Below, piece after piece: positions 16,957 through 25,201 of a stretch of DNA of 64,000 nucleotides (its first letter is position 1; every line of letters begins with the position of its first letter). The stretch is from NCBI RefSeq assembly GCF_030019515.1, contig NZ_JASEEQ010000002.1, positions 124,001 to 188,000 of the forward strand, read 5' to 3'. Source of the DNA: Nocardioides sp. (lineage in GTDB: Bacteria; Actinomycetota; Actinomycetes; Propionibacteriales; Nocardioidaceae). The notes under the pieces were generated by a model, which saw nothing but the letters and a program-made list of their open reading frames with translations, was not told the origin of the DNA and did no database searches. The translations under genes were made by a program, and so were the position numbers.

Positions 16957-18285
16957 GTGCGTGCGGATGCGTCGGTGCTCCACCTCGACCTCGACGCGTT
17001 CTTCGCGGCGGTCGAGCAGCGCGACAAGCCCTCGCTGCGCGGCAAGCCCGTCGTCGTGGGCGGCATCGGCGGCCGGGGCGTCGTCGCGACCGCGTCGTAC
17101 GAGGCGCGCCGGTACGGCGTGCACTCCGCGATGTCGACCCGGGAGGCCCGGTCGCGGTGCCCGCACGCCGCCTTCCTGAGCGGCCGGTTCCACGCCTACC
17201 GGGACACCAGCGCCCAGGTGATGCGGGTGCTGCGCGCGGTCTCGCCGCTGGTCGAGCCGCTGTCGCTGGACGAGGCGTTCGTCGACCTCGAGCAGGCCGG
17301 CCTCCCGGACCTGACCGTGCCGACCGTCGCCGCGTTCGCGGAGGAGCTGCGCGCCCGGGTCCAGGAGGTGACCGGCGGGCTGACCGCGTCGGTCGGCGTC
17401 GGCACCTCGAAGTTCGTCGCGAAGGTCGCCAGTGACCTCGACAAGCCCGACGGCCTGGTCGTCGTGGCGCCCGGCACCGAGCAGGAGCTGCTGCGCCCGA
17501 TGCGGGTCACCGTCATTCCGGGCGTGGGACCGGCTACCGCGGAGCGGCTGCGCCGGGTCGGCATCCACACCGTCGCCGACCTCGAGACGGTGAGCGAGGA
17601 CGAGCTGGTCCGGCTGCTCGGCAAGGCCAACGGGCACTGGCTCTTCCACCTGGCACGCGCCCAGGACGACCGGCCGGTGGTGGCCGAGCGGGAGGCCAAG
17701 TCGGTGAGCGTCGAGGGCACCTACGACACCGACCTGACCGACCGGCGCCTGATGGAGGGGCTGCTGACGCGCCAGGCGGGCGAGGTGGCCGACCGGTTGC
17801 GCAAGCACGGCCTGTCCGGCCGCACCGTGACCATCAAGGTGCGCCTTCACGACTTCACCACCCTGAGCCGCTCGACCACCCTCGCCTCCCCCACCGACGG
17901 AGCGGGCACCATCGCCCGGCTCGCCCGCAGGCTGCTCGCCGACCTGGACACGTCCGGCGGCGTCCGGCTGCTCGGGGTGGGCGTCTCGGGCCTGGCCGAC
18001 TGGATCCAGGAGGACCTGTTCGGCGAGACCGGCGAGGAGGAGGTCGAGCTGCCCGAGATCGAGGTGCCGCACCACTCCCGCCAGAGCTGGGCGCCCGGCA
18101 TGGACGTCGCGCACGCCGAGATGGGCCGCGGCTGGGTGTGGGGATCGGGCCGCGGCGTCGTCACGGTGCGGTTCGAGACCGCCGAGACCCCGCCGGGCCC
18201 GGTGCGCAGCTACGCCGACGACGACCCCCGGCTCACCGCCTGGCAGCCGCCGCAGCCGCAGGATCCGGAGGCGGAGCCGGGCTGA
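16957..18285 (+). CDS. dinB: DNA polymerase IV (Y family)
   Basis: DinB copies past damaged DNA bases. The 442-residue product has the palm carboxylates in HLDLDAFFAAVEQ (Asp11) and SLDEAFVD (Asp105, Glu106), the finger motif ATASYEARRYGV at about 46-57, a thumb helix-hairpin-helix (IPGVGPATAERL), and a little-finger domain to about 350. The C-terminal 90 residues form a hydrophilic extension common in actinobacterial DinB. No clear beta-clamp peptide is picked out apart from a possible WIQEDLF near 349. The start was taken from the -10 box; longer frames upstream run antisense to the DUF4192 gene. Its end overlaps pxpC by 53 bases, tail to tail. Confidence 0.9.
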   Translation: MRADASVLHLDLDAFFAAVEQRDKPSLRGKPVVVGGIGGRGVVATASYEARRYGVHSAMSTREARSRCPHAAFLSGRFHAYRDTSAQVMRVLRAVSPLVEPLSLDEAFVDLEQAGLPDLTVPTVAAFAEELRARVQEVTGGLTASVGVGTSKFVAKVASDLDKPDGLVVVAPGTEQELLRPMRVTVIPGVGPATAERLRRVGIHTVADLETVSEDELVRLLGKANGHWLFHLARAQDDRPVVAEREAKSVSVEGTYDTDLTDRRLMEGLLTRQAGEVADRLRKHGLSGRTVTIKVRLHDFTTLSRSTTLASPTDGAGTIARLARRLLADLDTSGGVRLLGVGVSGLADWIQEDLFGETGEEEVELPEIEVPHHSRQSWAPGMDVAHAEMGRGWVWGSGRGVVTVRFETAETPPGPVRSYADDDPRLTAWQPPQPQDPEAEPG

Positions 18286-19114
18286 ACCGGACCCGCTCCC
18301 CCGGCCGCAGCTGCGCACACCGCCACAGGTCCTCGGGATGCACGACGGCGAGCACCGGGTAGCCGCCGGTCGGCGGGTGGTCCGCCAGGAACACCACCGG
18401 GCGGCCGCTCGGCGGCACCTGCACCGCACCGAGCACCATGCCCTCGCTGGGCAGCTCGCCGGAGCGGATCCGCGTCACCGCGGGCCCGTCCAGGCGCAGC
18501 CCCACCCGGTTGGAGTCCGCCTCGACGACGTACGTCGAGCCGCACAGCAGGTCGAGCGCGTCGCTCGCGAACCAGTCCGCGCGCGGGCCCGGGGTGACCC
18601 GCAGCGGTCCGGGCCGGTACGCGGGCGGGGTGTCCAGCGGACGGGGCACCGCGTGCGGGCGACCGAGCGGCAGCCGCACACCCGGCCGCACCGGCGGCGG
18701 CCCGACCCACGCGAGGGTGTCGGTCGAGCGCGACCCGAGCACCGGGTCGACCGCGATCCCGCCGGCGACCGCCAGGTAGGTCCGCACCCCGGTCGGCGGT
18801 CGGCCCAGCCGCAGGGTCGCGCCGGCGGCCAGCCGCTCGGCCCGGCCGTGGCCGCGGGCCGAGCCGTCGATCTCCAGCGGCGCGGGCGCCCCGGTGGCGG
18901 CGACCCAGCAGGCAGCCTCGGCGTACAGCTCGAGCCCGCCGAGCACGACCTCGAGCACCGCGGCGTCGGCGTCGTTGCCGACCAGCCGGTTGGCCAGCGC
19001 GGCCGCGGGCGCGTCGAGCGCACCGGCCCGCGGGACGCCGAGGTGCGCCAGTCCGGGCCGGCCCCGGTCCTGGACCAGCGTCAGCGGCCCGGCCGCGAGC
19101 ACGTGGAGGCTCAT
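18233..19114 (-). CDS. pxpC: 5-oxoprolinase subunit C (biotin-dependent carboxyltransferase family)
   Basis: PxpC works with PxpA and PxpB to open 5-oxoproline (pyroglutamate) to glutamate with ATP. The 293-residue product shows the family pattern: LTLVQDRGRPGLAHLGVPRAGALD at 13-36, a central GVRTYLAVAGGI (about 110-121), SNRVGLRLDGPA (about 203-214) and SEGMVLGAVQVPPSGRPVVFLADHPPTGGYP (about 226-256). Its ATG overlaps the pxpB stop as ATGA, so the two are translationally coupled. The C-terminus is Pro/Ala-rich and lies over the end of dinB on the other strand. Confidence 0.88.
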   Translation of the reverse strand: MSLHVLAAGPLTLVQDRGRPGLAHLGVPRAGALDAPAAALANRLVGNDADAAVLEVVLGGLELYAEAACWVAATGAPAPLEIDGSARGHGRAERLAAGATLRLGRPPTGVRTYLAVAGGIAVDPVLGSRSTDTLAWVGPPPVRPGVRLPLGRPHAVPRPLDTPPAYRPGPLRVTPGPRADWFASDALDLLCGSTYVVEADSNRVGLRLDGPAVTRIRSGELPSEGMVLGAVQVPPSGRPVVFLADHPPTGGYPVLAVVHPEDLWRCAQLRPGERVRFSPAPPPDPAAAAAARR

Positions 19115-19710
19115 GCCCGCACGAACCGGACGCGGGTGCCGGGAGCGAGCAGCGCGGGCCGCTCCCGATCGGGGTCCCACAGCGGTGCGTCGGTGCGGCC
19201 CAGCAGCCGCCAGCCACCGGGTGAGGCCGAGGGGTAGACCCCGCACCACGGACCCGCCAGGCCCACCGACCCGGCCGGGACCCGGGGGCGCGGCGAGTCC
19301 AGGCGAGGTACGGCGAGCTCCGCGGGCAGTCCGGCCAGGTAGGCGAACCCGGGGGCGAACCCGCAGAAGGACGCGACGTACTCGACCGAGGTGTGCCGCC
19401 GCACGACGCCCGCGACGTCGGTGCCCCATGCCTGCGCCACCGACGCCAGGTCGGGACCGTCGTAGGTCACCGGGACCTCCACCAGGTCGCCGTCGGGGCG
19501 CGCGTCGGACGGGGACCAGGAGCGCAGGGCCGCGGCGAGGGCCGGCAGGTCCGTCACGCCGTCGAAGAGCACGGTCTCCGCGGCCGGCACGACCTCGAGT
19601 GCCGCCACGCCGCTCGCGCGCGCCCAGGTGGCCAACGCGAGCGCGGTCGCGGGGTCGCCGACCTCGGCGAGCGCGGCGGTGGCGCCGAACGGACGCAGCT
19701 GCACAGGCAT
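19111..19710 (-). CDS. pxpB: 5-oxoprolinase subunit B (KipI-like)
   Basis: This 199-residue protein is the second ATP-dependent 5-oxoprolinase subunit, similar to the KipI sporulation kinase inhibitor. The family signature is complete: FCGFAPGFAYLAGLP at about 111-125, then the Arg-Pro-Arg and PAGSVGLAG segment, and VYPSASPGGWRLLGRT at about 157-172. An in-frame ATG 12 bases upstream (19722) is equally possible, as neither has a good ribosome site. It is followed by pxpC with an ATGA overlap but is separated from pxpA by about 365 bases. Confidence 0.85.
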   Translation of the reverse strand: MPVQLRPFGATAALAEVGDPATALALATWARASGVAALEVVPAAETVLFDGVTDLPALAAALRSWSPSDARPDGDLVEVPVTYDGPDLASVAQAWGTDVAGVVRRHTSVEYVASFCGFAPGFAYLAGLPAELAVPRLDSPRPRVPAGSVGLAGPWCGVYPSASPGGWRLLGRTDAPLWDPDRERPALLAPGTRVRFVRA

Positions 19711-19737
19711 GAGACCCAGCATGGCGGGGAAATGGGT

Positions 19738-19774
19738 GAGGGGCTCCCGGTGGTATGAGCACCAGGAGCCCCTC
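19738..19774 (-). terminator. Strong hairpin between pxpA and pxpB
   Basis: GAGGGGCTCC (19738-19747) pairs with GGAGCCCCTC (19765-19774), with an inner GGTG/CACC pair. It lies 28 bases before the pxpB start. It could end the pxpA transcript or act as an attenuator in a pxpBC leader. Confidence 0.5.
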
Positions 19775-19893
19775 GGCTCGACCGGAGAGGTGACGCCCGG
19801 TCCACCGGACCGGCCCTCGGACCCCGCCGTCCCCGTCACCGGGCCGACGCCGCGAGTCGCCTCGCGGTACGGATCCTCGTTCCTGTCCGATCC

Positions 19894-19919
19894 CCGATCC
19901 CCCGCAAGCGGTGGATCGG
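19894..19919 (-). repeat. Inverted repeat downstream of pxpA
   Basis: CCGATCC (19894-19900) and GGATCGG (19913-19919) flank an inner CCGC/GCGG pair, forming a 26-base hairpin in the pxpA-pxpB gap. It is a second terminator-like structure in the pxpA direction. Confidence 0.4.
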
Positions 19920-19970
19920 TAGGAGAGTTCTACGGGAGGCCGCGCGCACCCCGCAAGGCCTTCCCGCGAA

Positions 19971-20065
19971 CCCACAGGTTCCTCCACAGCTCAGCCCCTG
20001 CTGTCCACCACAGGAGCACGCTGTGCACAGGTCGCGGTCCAGACCTGTGGACCAACCTGTGGACG
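19971..20065. other. Cluster of DnaA-box-like TCCACA words
   Basis: Within 95 bases there are at least six CCACAG or CTGTGG words. Two (20044-20053 and 20056-20065, minus strand) read TGGTCCACA and TCGTCCACA, each 8 of 9 to the actinobacterial DnaA box TTGTCCACA and 12 bases apart. The cluster fills most of the rest of the pxpA-pxpB gap. Confidence 0.4.
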
Positions 20066-20075
20066 AGCTGCTGCC

Positions 20076-20771
20076 CTACGACGCGAACGGCCGCAGCGCG
20101 AAGCCGGCCTCCTGCAGGGACCGGCGTACGGCGAGCGCGTGCCCGACCGCGCCGGGCGTGTCGCCGTGCAGGCAGACCGAGTCGACGCTCCTCGCCAGCG
20201 CGACCGCCTGCGCGACCACCCGGTCCGGGTCCTCGACCAGCGCACCGGGCGCCGAGCGCGGCAGCAGCCGGCCGTCGGCGGCGTAGCCCCGGTCGGGGAA
20301 GCCCTCGAGGAACACCGTCCGGCCGGCGGCCGCGGCCAGCCGCAGCAGCGCGCCGGGCATCCCCAGCACCGGCAGGACCCCGGACCCGTCCAGGACCGCC
20401 CGTGCCTGGGCCTCGTCGTCGAGCACCCGGTGGTACAGCGCACCGTGCGGCTTGACGTACCGGACCGCGGTGCCCTCCTCGGCGGCGATCTCGGACAGCG
20501 CGCCGACCTGGTCGGCGACCTGCTCGCGGAGCACCTCGTAGGAGACGTCGAGCTCGACCCGCCCGAAGTGCTCGCGGTCGGCGTAGGAGACCTGGGCGCC
20601 CAGGCTGACCTCGCGCCGGGCCGCCTCCGCGCAGACCGCGCGCATCACGGCGCGGCTGCCGGCGTGGTAGCCGCAGGCGACGTTCGCGCTGGTCACGACG
20701 GCCAGCAGCGACTCGTCGTCGGTGATCTCCTCGCCGAGGTCGGCGTTGAGGTCGATCCGGGGCCGCTCCAT
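20076..20771 (-). CDS. pxpA: 5-oxoprolinase subunit A (LamB/YcsF family)
   Basis: This is a 231-residue metal-dependent PxpA-type protein. The N-terminus MERPRIDLNADLGE is the family start, followed by SANVACGYHAGS (about 28-39), SLGAQVSYADREHFGR (about 56-71), YVKPHGALYH (about 104-113), FLEGFPDRGY (about 153-162), and VDSVCLHGDTPGA near the end. The clustered His, Asp and Glu residues fit the expected active site. It is transcribed away from the S9 peptidase gene, from overlapping promoters. It is not directly joined to pxpBC, which is unusual because the three genes are normally adjacent. Confidence 0.88.
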   Translation of the reverse strand: MERPRIDLNADLGEEITDDESLLAVVTSANVACGYHAGSRAVMRAVCAEAARREVSLGAQVSYADREHFGRVELDVSYEVLREQVADQVGALSEIAAEEGTAVRYVKPHGALYHRVLDDEAQARAVLDGSGVLPVLGMPGALLRLAAAAGRTVFLEGFPDRGYAADGRLLPRSAPGALVEDPDRVVAQAVALARSVDSVCLHGDTPGAVGHALAVRRSLQEAGFALRPFAS

Positions 20772-20777
20772 GTCCCG

Positions 20778-20783
20778 ACGCTA
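20778..20783 (-). promoter_or_regulatory. -10 box (TAGCGT) of pxpA
   Basis: On the minus strand TAGCGT ends 6 bases before ATG 20771. It shares two bases with the divergent -10 box at 20782-20787. Confidence 0.55.
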
Positions 20784-20787
20784 TCGT
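20782..20787 (+). promoter_or_regulatory. -10 box (TATCGT) of the S9 peptidase gene
   Basis: TATCGT ends 7 bases before ATG 20795, so the transcript is probably leaderless. The overlap with the pxpA box means both promoters cannot be bound by polymerase at once. Confidence 0.55.
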
Positions 20788-20794
20788 CGCGCCC

Positions 20795-23005
20795 ATGCAG
20801 CCCTCTCTCGTGCCGCCGACCGCTGAGCGACGCCCGACCATCGCCGAGCACCACGGGCACCGGCGGGTCGACGACTACGAGTGGCTGCGCGCGAAGGAGG
20901 CCCCCGAGGTCGTCGCCTACCTCGAGGCCGAGAACGTCTACACCAGGGAGCGCACCGCCCACCTCGCCGACCTGCGCCAGTCGATCTTCGAGGAGATCCG
21001 GGCCCGGACCCGCGAGACCGACCTGTCGGTGCCGACCCGCAACCGCGGCTTCTGGTACTACGGCCGCTCCTTCGCCGGCAAGGAGTACGGCGCCAGCTGC
21101 CGCGTCCCGGTCGCCGACCCGGACGACTGGACGCCGCCGAAGCCCGCCGAGGACACCCACCCGGACCAGCCGGCGCTGCCCGGCGAACAGGTGCTGCTCG
21201 ACCTCGACGCGCTCGCCGAGGGCCACGAGTTCTTCTCCCTCGGCGGCTCCTCGGTCAGCCCCGACGGCAACCTCCTGGCCTACGCCACCGACGTGGTGGG
21301 CGACGAGCGGTACACGATCCGCGTCCTGGAGATCGACAGCGGCGAGCTGCGCGCGGACGAGATCACCGGGGTCCTCGGCGGCGCCACGTGGGACCGGGCC
21401 GGCGAGAGCTTCTACTACACGACCGTCGACGACACCTGGCGCGCGGACAAGATCTGGCGACACCGCCTGGGCACCACCCAGGACGAGGACGTCCTGGTCC
21501 ACCACGAGACCGACGGCCGCTTCTGGGTCGGGGTCGGTCGCACGCGCACCGACCGCTTCCTGGTGATCGCCTCGGCGTCGAAGACCACCTCGGAGTACCG
21601 CTTCCTCGACGCCGACGACCCGGACGCGGGCTGGCGGGTGTTCACCGAGCGGCGCGAGGGGCTGGAGTACTCGCTCGAGCACGCGGTGCTCGCGGGCGAG
21701 GACGTCTTCCTGGTCCTGCACAACCACGCCGGTCCCGACTTCGAGCTCGGCACCGCGCCGGTGCTGCCGACCCCCGCGGAGCAGTGGCGGCCGCTGGTGC
21801 CCCACGACCCCGCCGTACGCCTCGAGGACGTCGACGCGTTCGCCGGCCACCTCGTCGTGCACCAGCGCAGCGCGGGCCTCACCCAGCTGCGCATCCTGGA
21901 GCTCGGCGCTGAGGGAGAGGGCGAGGGCGGCGTCACCGACGACTACCTCGTGGAGTTCGACCGCGAGATCTTCACCGTCGGGACGGCCGGCAACCCCGGC
22001 TTCCACCAGCCGGTGGTCCGGCTCGGCTACACCTCGCTCGCGGTCCCGTCGTCGGTCTACGACTACGACGTGCGCAGCCGCGAGCTGACGCTGCTGCGGC
22101 GCGCGCCGGTGCTGGGCGGCTACGACCCGGCCGACTACGAGGAGCACCGGCTGTGGGCGAGCGCCGAGGACGGCGCGCGGATCCCGATCTCGATCGTCGC
22201 GAAGCGCGGGTCGCGGGAGACTCCCCTCGATTCTGGGGCGGGCGGCGGCACCGGACCGGTGCCGGTGCTGCTCTACGGGTACGGCGCCTACGAGACCTCG
22301 ATCGACCCGTACTTCTCGATCGCCCGCCTGTCCCTGCTCGACCGCGGCGCGGCGTTCGCCATCGCGCACGTGCGCGGCGGCGGCGAGATGGGGCGGCACT
22401 GGTACGACGAGGGCAAGCTGATGCGCAAGCAGAACACGTTCTCCGACTTCGTCGCGTGCGCGCGGCACCTGGTCGCCACCGGCTGGACCACTCCCGACCG
22501 GCTCCTCGCCGAGGGCGCCAGCGCCGGCGGGCTGCTCGTGGGCGCGGTCGCGAACCAGGCGCCGGAGCTGTTCGCCGGGATCGTCGCGGGGGTGCCGTTC
22601 GTGGACTCGCTGACGACCATGCTCGACGCGAGCCTGCCGCTGACGGTGCCGGAGTACGACGAGTGGGGCGACCCGACGACCGACGCAGAGGTGTACGAGT
22701 ACCTGGCGTCGTACGCGCCGTACGACAACGTCGCCGCCCAGGACTACCCGCCGATCCTGGCGGAGACCTCGCTCAACGACACCCGGGTGCTCTACGTGGA
22801 GCCCGCGAAGTGGATCGCCCGGCTGCGGGCGACGGCGGTCGGGCGGCGCGACTTCCTGCTGCGCACCGAGATGGCGGCGGGGCACGGCGGCGTGTCGGGC
22901 CGCTACAAGGCCTGGCACGACCGCGCCTTCGCCCTCGCCTGGATGCTCGACCGGATGGGTCTCGCGGACCGCCCGGGCGGGGTCCGCAGCCCCGAGGTCC
23001 CCTGA
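20795..23005 (+). CDS. ptrB: Oligopeptidase B-like S9 serine peptidase
   Basis: This 736-residue cytoplasmic peptidase (no signal peptide) cuts short peptides, probably after basic residues. Residues 1-420 form the beta-propeller that limits substrate size. Residues 440-730 are the alpha/beta hydrolase. GEGASAGG-like sequence (AEGASAGGLLVGAV, Ser at about 574) is the nucleophile elbow, NDTRV (about 662) carries the Asp, and AAGHGGVSGR (about 695) carries the His. HVRGGGEMGRHWYDEGK is typical of oligopeptidase B rather than prolyl oligopeptidase. The role is general peptide turnover. The start is supported by the -10 box 7 bases upstream. Confidence 0.88.
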   Translation: MQPSLVPPTAERRPTIAEHHGHRRVDDYEWLRAKEAPEVVAYLEAENVYTRERTAHLADLRQSIFEEIRARTRETDLSVPTRNRGFWYYGRSFAGKEYGASCRVPVADPDDWTPPKPAEDTHPDQPALPGEQVLLDLDALAEGHEFFSLGGSSVSPDGNLLAYATDVVGDERYTIRVLEIDSGELRADEITGVLGGATWDRAGESFYYTTVDDTWRADKIWRHRLGTTQDEDVLVHHETDGRFWVGVGRTRTDRFLVIASASKTTSEYRFLDADDPDAGWRVFTERREGLEYSLEHAVLAGEDVFLVLHNHAGPDFELGTAPVLPTPAEQWRPLVPHDPAVRLEDVDAFAGHLVVHQRSAGLTQLRILELGAEGEGEGGVTDDYLVEFDREIFTVGTAGNPGFHQPVVRLGYTSLAVPSSVYDYDVRSRELTLLRRAPVLGGYDPADYEEHRLWASAEDGARIPISIVAKRGSRETPLDSGAGGGTGPVPVLLYGYGAYETSIDPYFSIARLSLLDRGAAFAIAHVRGGGEMGRHWYDEGKLMRKQNTFSDFVACARHLVATGWTTPDRLLAEGASAGGLLVGAVANQAPELFAGIVAGVPFVDSLTTMLDASLPLTVPEYDEWGDPTTDAEVYEYLASYAPYDNVAAQDYPPILAETSLNDTRVLYVEPAKWIARLRATAVGRRDFLLRTEMAAGHGGVSGRYKAWHDRAFALAWMLDRMGLADRPGGVRSPEVP

Positions 23006-23088
23006 GAAGTCCCTGAGAGTACGCCGCCGACGCAACTCCGCGGGCCACTCGCACGTCATTCGGGGTGAGAGGTTCGAGGTTTGGCCAG

Positions 23089-23114
23089 GGAATCCGCTGG
23101 TCACCGTGGACGTT
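23089..23114 (+). promoter_or_regulatory. SigR/SigH-type promoter before sigB
   Basis: GGAAT (23089-23093), exactly 18 bases, GTT (23112-23114). This is the oxidative-stress consensus of Streptomyces SigR and mycobacterial SigH (GGAAT-N18-GTT). It would start RNA near 23120 and leave a leader of about 50 bases. In M. tuberculosis sigB is also driven by such a promoter. Confidence 0.7.
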
Positions 23115-23170
23115 GTACGTGACGTGTGGGAGCGCAACAGCGCTGCCCACGTGAGATTGGAGGGCGACCC

Positions 23171-24118
<948 letters not shown>

Positions 24119-24130
<12 letters not shown>

Positions 24131-24721
24131 GGAACCGCCTGAGCGCAGCTGCTCGAAGACCTCCGCCACACGCTGACGGAGGTCTTCGCGCGTCCCGATG
24201 TTCTCGATGACGTACGTCGCGATCGCGCGGCGCTGCTCGCGGGTCGCCTGAGCGGCGATCCGCGACTCGGCATCCTCGCGGGTCATCCCCCGGTCGCGCA
24301 GCAGCCGCTCCACCTGGGTCTCATGCGGCGCGTCGACGACGATCACCGCGTCGAAGTCCGCGGCGCGGCCGGACTCCGCCAGCAGCGGGATGTCGTGGAC
24401 CACGATCCCGTCCGCGGGGGCGGCCGCCTCCAGCGCGGCGTACCGCTCGAACACCAGCGGGTGCACGATCGCCTCGAGCGTCCTGCGCTGCTGCTCGTCG
24501 GCGAACACGATCCGGCCCACGACGGCCCGGTCCATCTCGCCGCCCTCGGTGAGGATCCCGGGGCCGAACGCCGCCACCACCTGCTCCAGGCCGGGCGTGC
24601 CCTTCGCGACCACCTCCCGGGCCAGCCGGTCCGCGTCGATGACCACCGCCCCCAGCTCGGCCAGGATCGCCGACACCGTGCTCTTGCCCGAGGCGATGCC
24701 GCCGGTCAGTCCCACTCTCAT
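24119..24721 (-). CDS. coaE: Dephospho-CoA kinase
   Basis: CoaE phosphorylates the ribose 3'-OH of dephospho-CoA, the last step of coenzyme A synthesis. The 200-residue protein has the P-loop GGIASGKS at 7-14, [11 protein letters not shown] (about 28-38), [24 protein letters not shown] (about 108-123) and [17 protein letters not shown] (about 142-158), all typical. The start may be leaderless, with CAGGAT 6 bases upstream. Convergent with sigB; its 3' coding region contains a hairpin that could stop sigB transcription. In Mycobacterium coaE lies next to rpsA and polA; here it is about 9 kb from rpsA. Confidence 0.92.
24154..24188 (+). terminator. Hairpin in coaE 3' coding region (candidate sigB terminator)
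   Basis: CGAAGACCTCCG (24154-24165) and CGGAGGTCTTCG (24177-24188) are perfect 12-bp arms around an 11-base loop. They begin 24 bases after the sigB stop, inside coaE codons. Confidence 0.5.
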
Positions 24722-24752
24722 GGGGCCATCCTGCCGGAGCCGCGACGGGCGG

Positions 24753-25157
24753 TCAGGCGGTGACCTCGGGGCGGCCGCGGAACCGGTGCACCAGGCCGCC
24801 GAGCGCTAAGCCGAGGGCGGCCGGCACCACGAGCACGACGGCGAAGAAGACCGCACCGTCGCTCACCTCGGCGGCCAGGTCGCGGTCGTCGGTGAGCGCG
24901 AGCACCACCGGGATGCCGACGCCGGCGACGGCCGAGGTGAGGACCCAGGTGAGCAGGGCCTCGAGCAGGCCGTGCCGGATGCCGTCGACCACGGCCCAGA
25001 CGAACGCCATCGCGACCAGGATGAGGAACGCGAGCAGCCCGGCGCCGAGGGCGTCGGTGCTCTCGCTGCGGGCGATCACCGCCACGTAGGCCGCGATCAC
25101 CGCCGCGATCACGACGGAGCGGAGCAGGACGCCGATGACCACTCGGGGCAGGTTCAT
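24753..25157 (-). CDS. Hypothetical four-helix membrane protein
   Basis: This is a 134-residue protein with about four hydrophobic helices (about 8-30, 37-59, 65-88 and 98-122) and a short basic C-terminal tail. It belongs to no family I can name. ATG 25157 has GGAGG 8 bases upstream. It follows the large TPM-domain gene in the same direction with only 44 bases between, so the two probably form an operon. It may be a membrane partner or unrelated passenger. Confidence 0.65.
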   Translation of the reverse strand: MNLPRVVIGVLLRSVVIAAVIAAYVAVIARSESTDALGAGLLAFLILVAMAFVWAVVDGIRHGLLEALLTWVLTSAVAGVGIPVVLALTDDRDLAAEVSDGAVFFAVVLVVPAALGLALGGLVHRFRGRPEVTA

Positions 25158-25201
25158 CCGCACAGCCTCCCCGACCGGGAGGCTCCCGTCAGGCGAACCG
25201 C

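Noticed and set aside
19971..20065. Replication origin
   Set aside because: No dnaA, dnaN or AT-rich unwinding region is near; only DnaA-box-like words are present.
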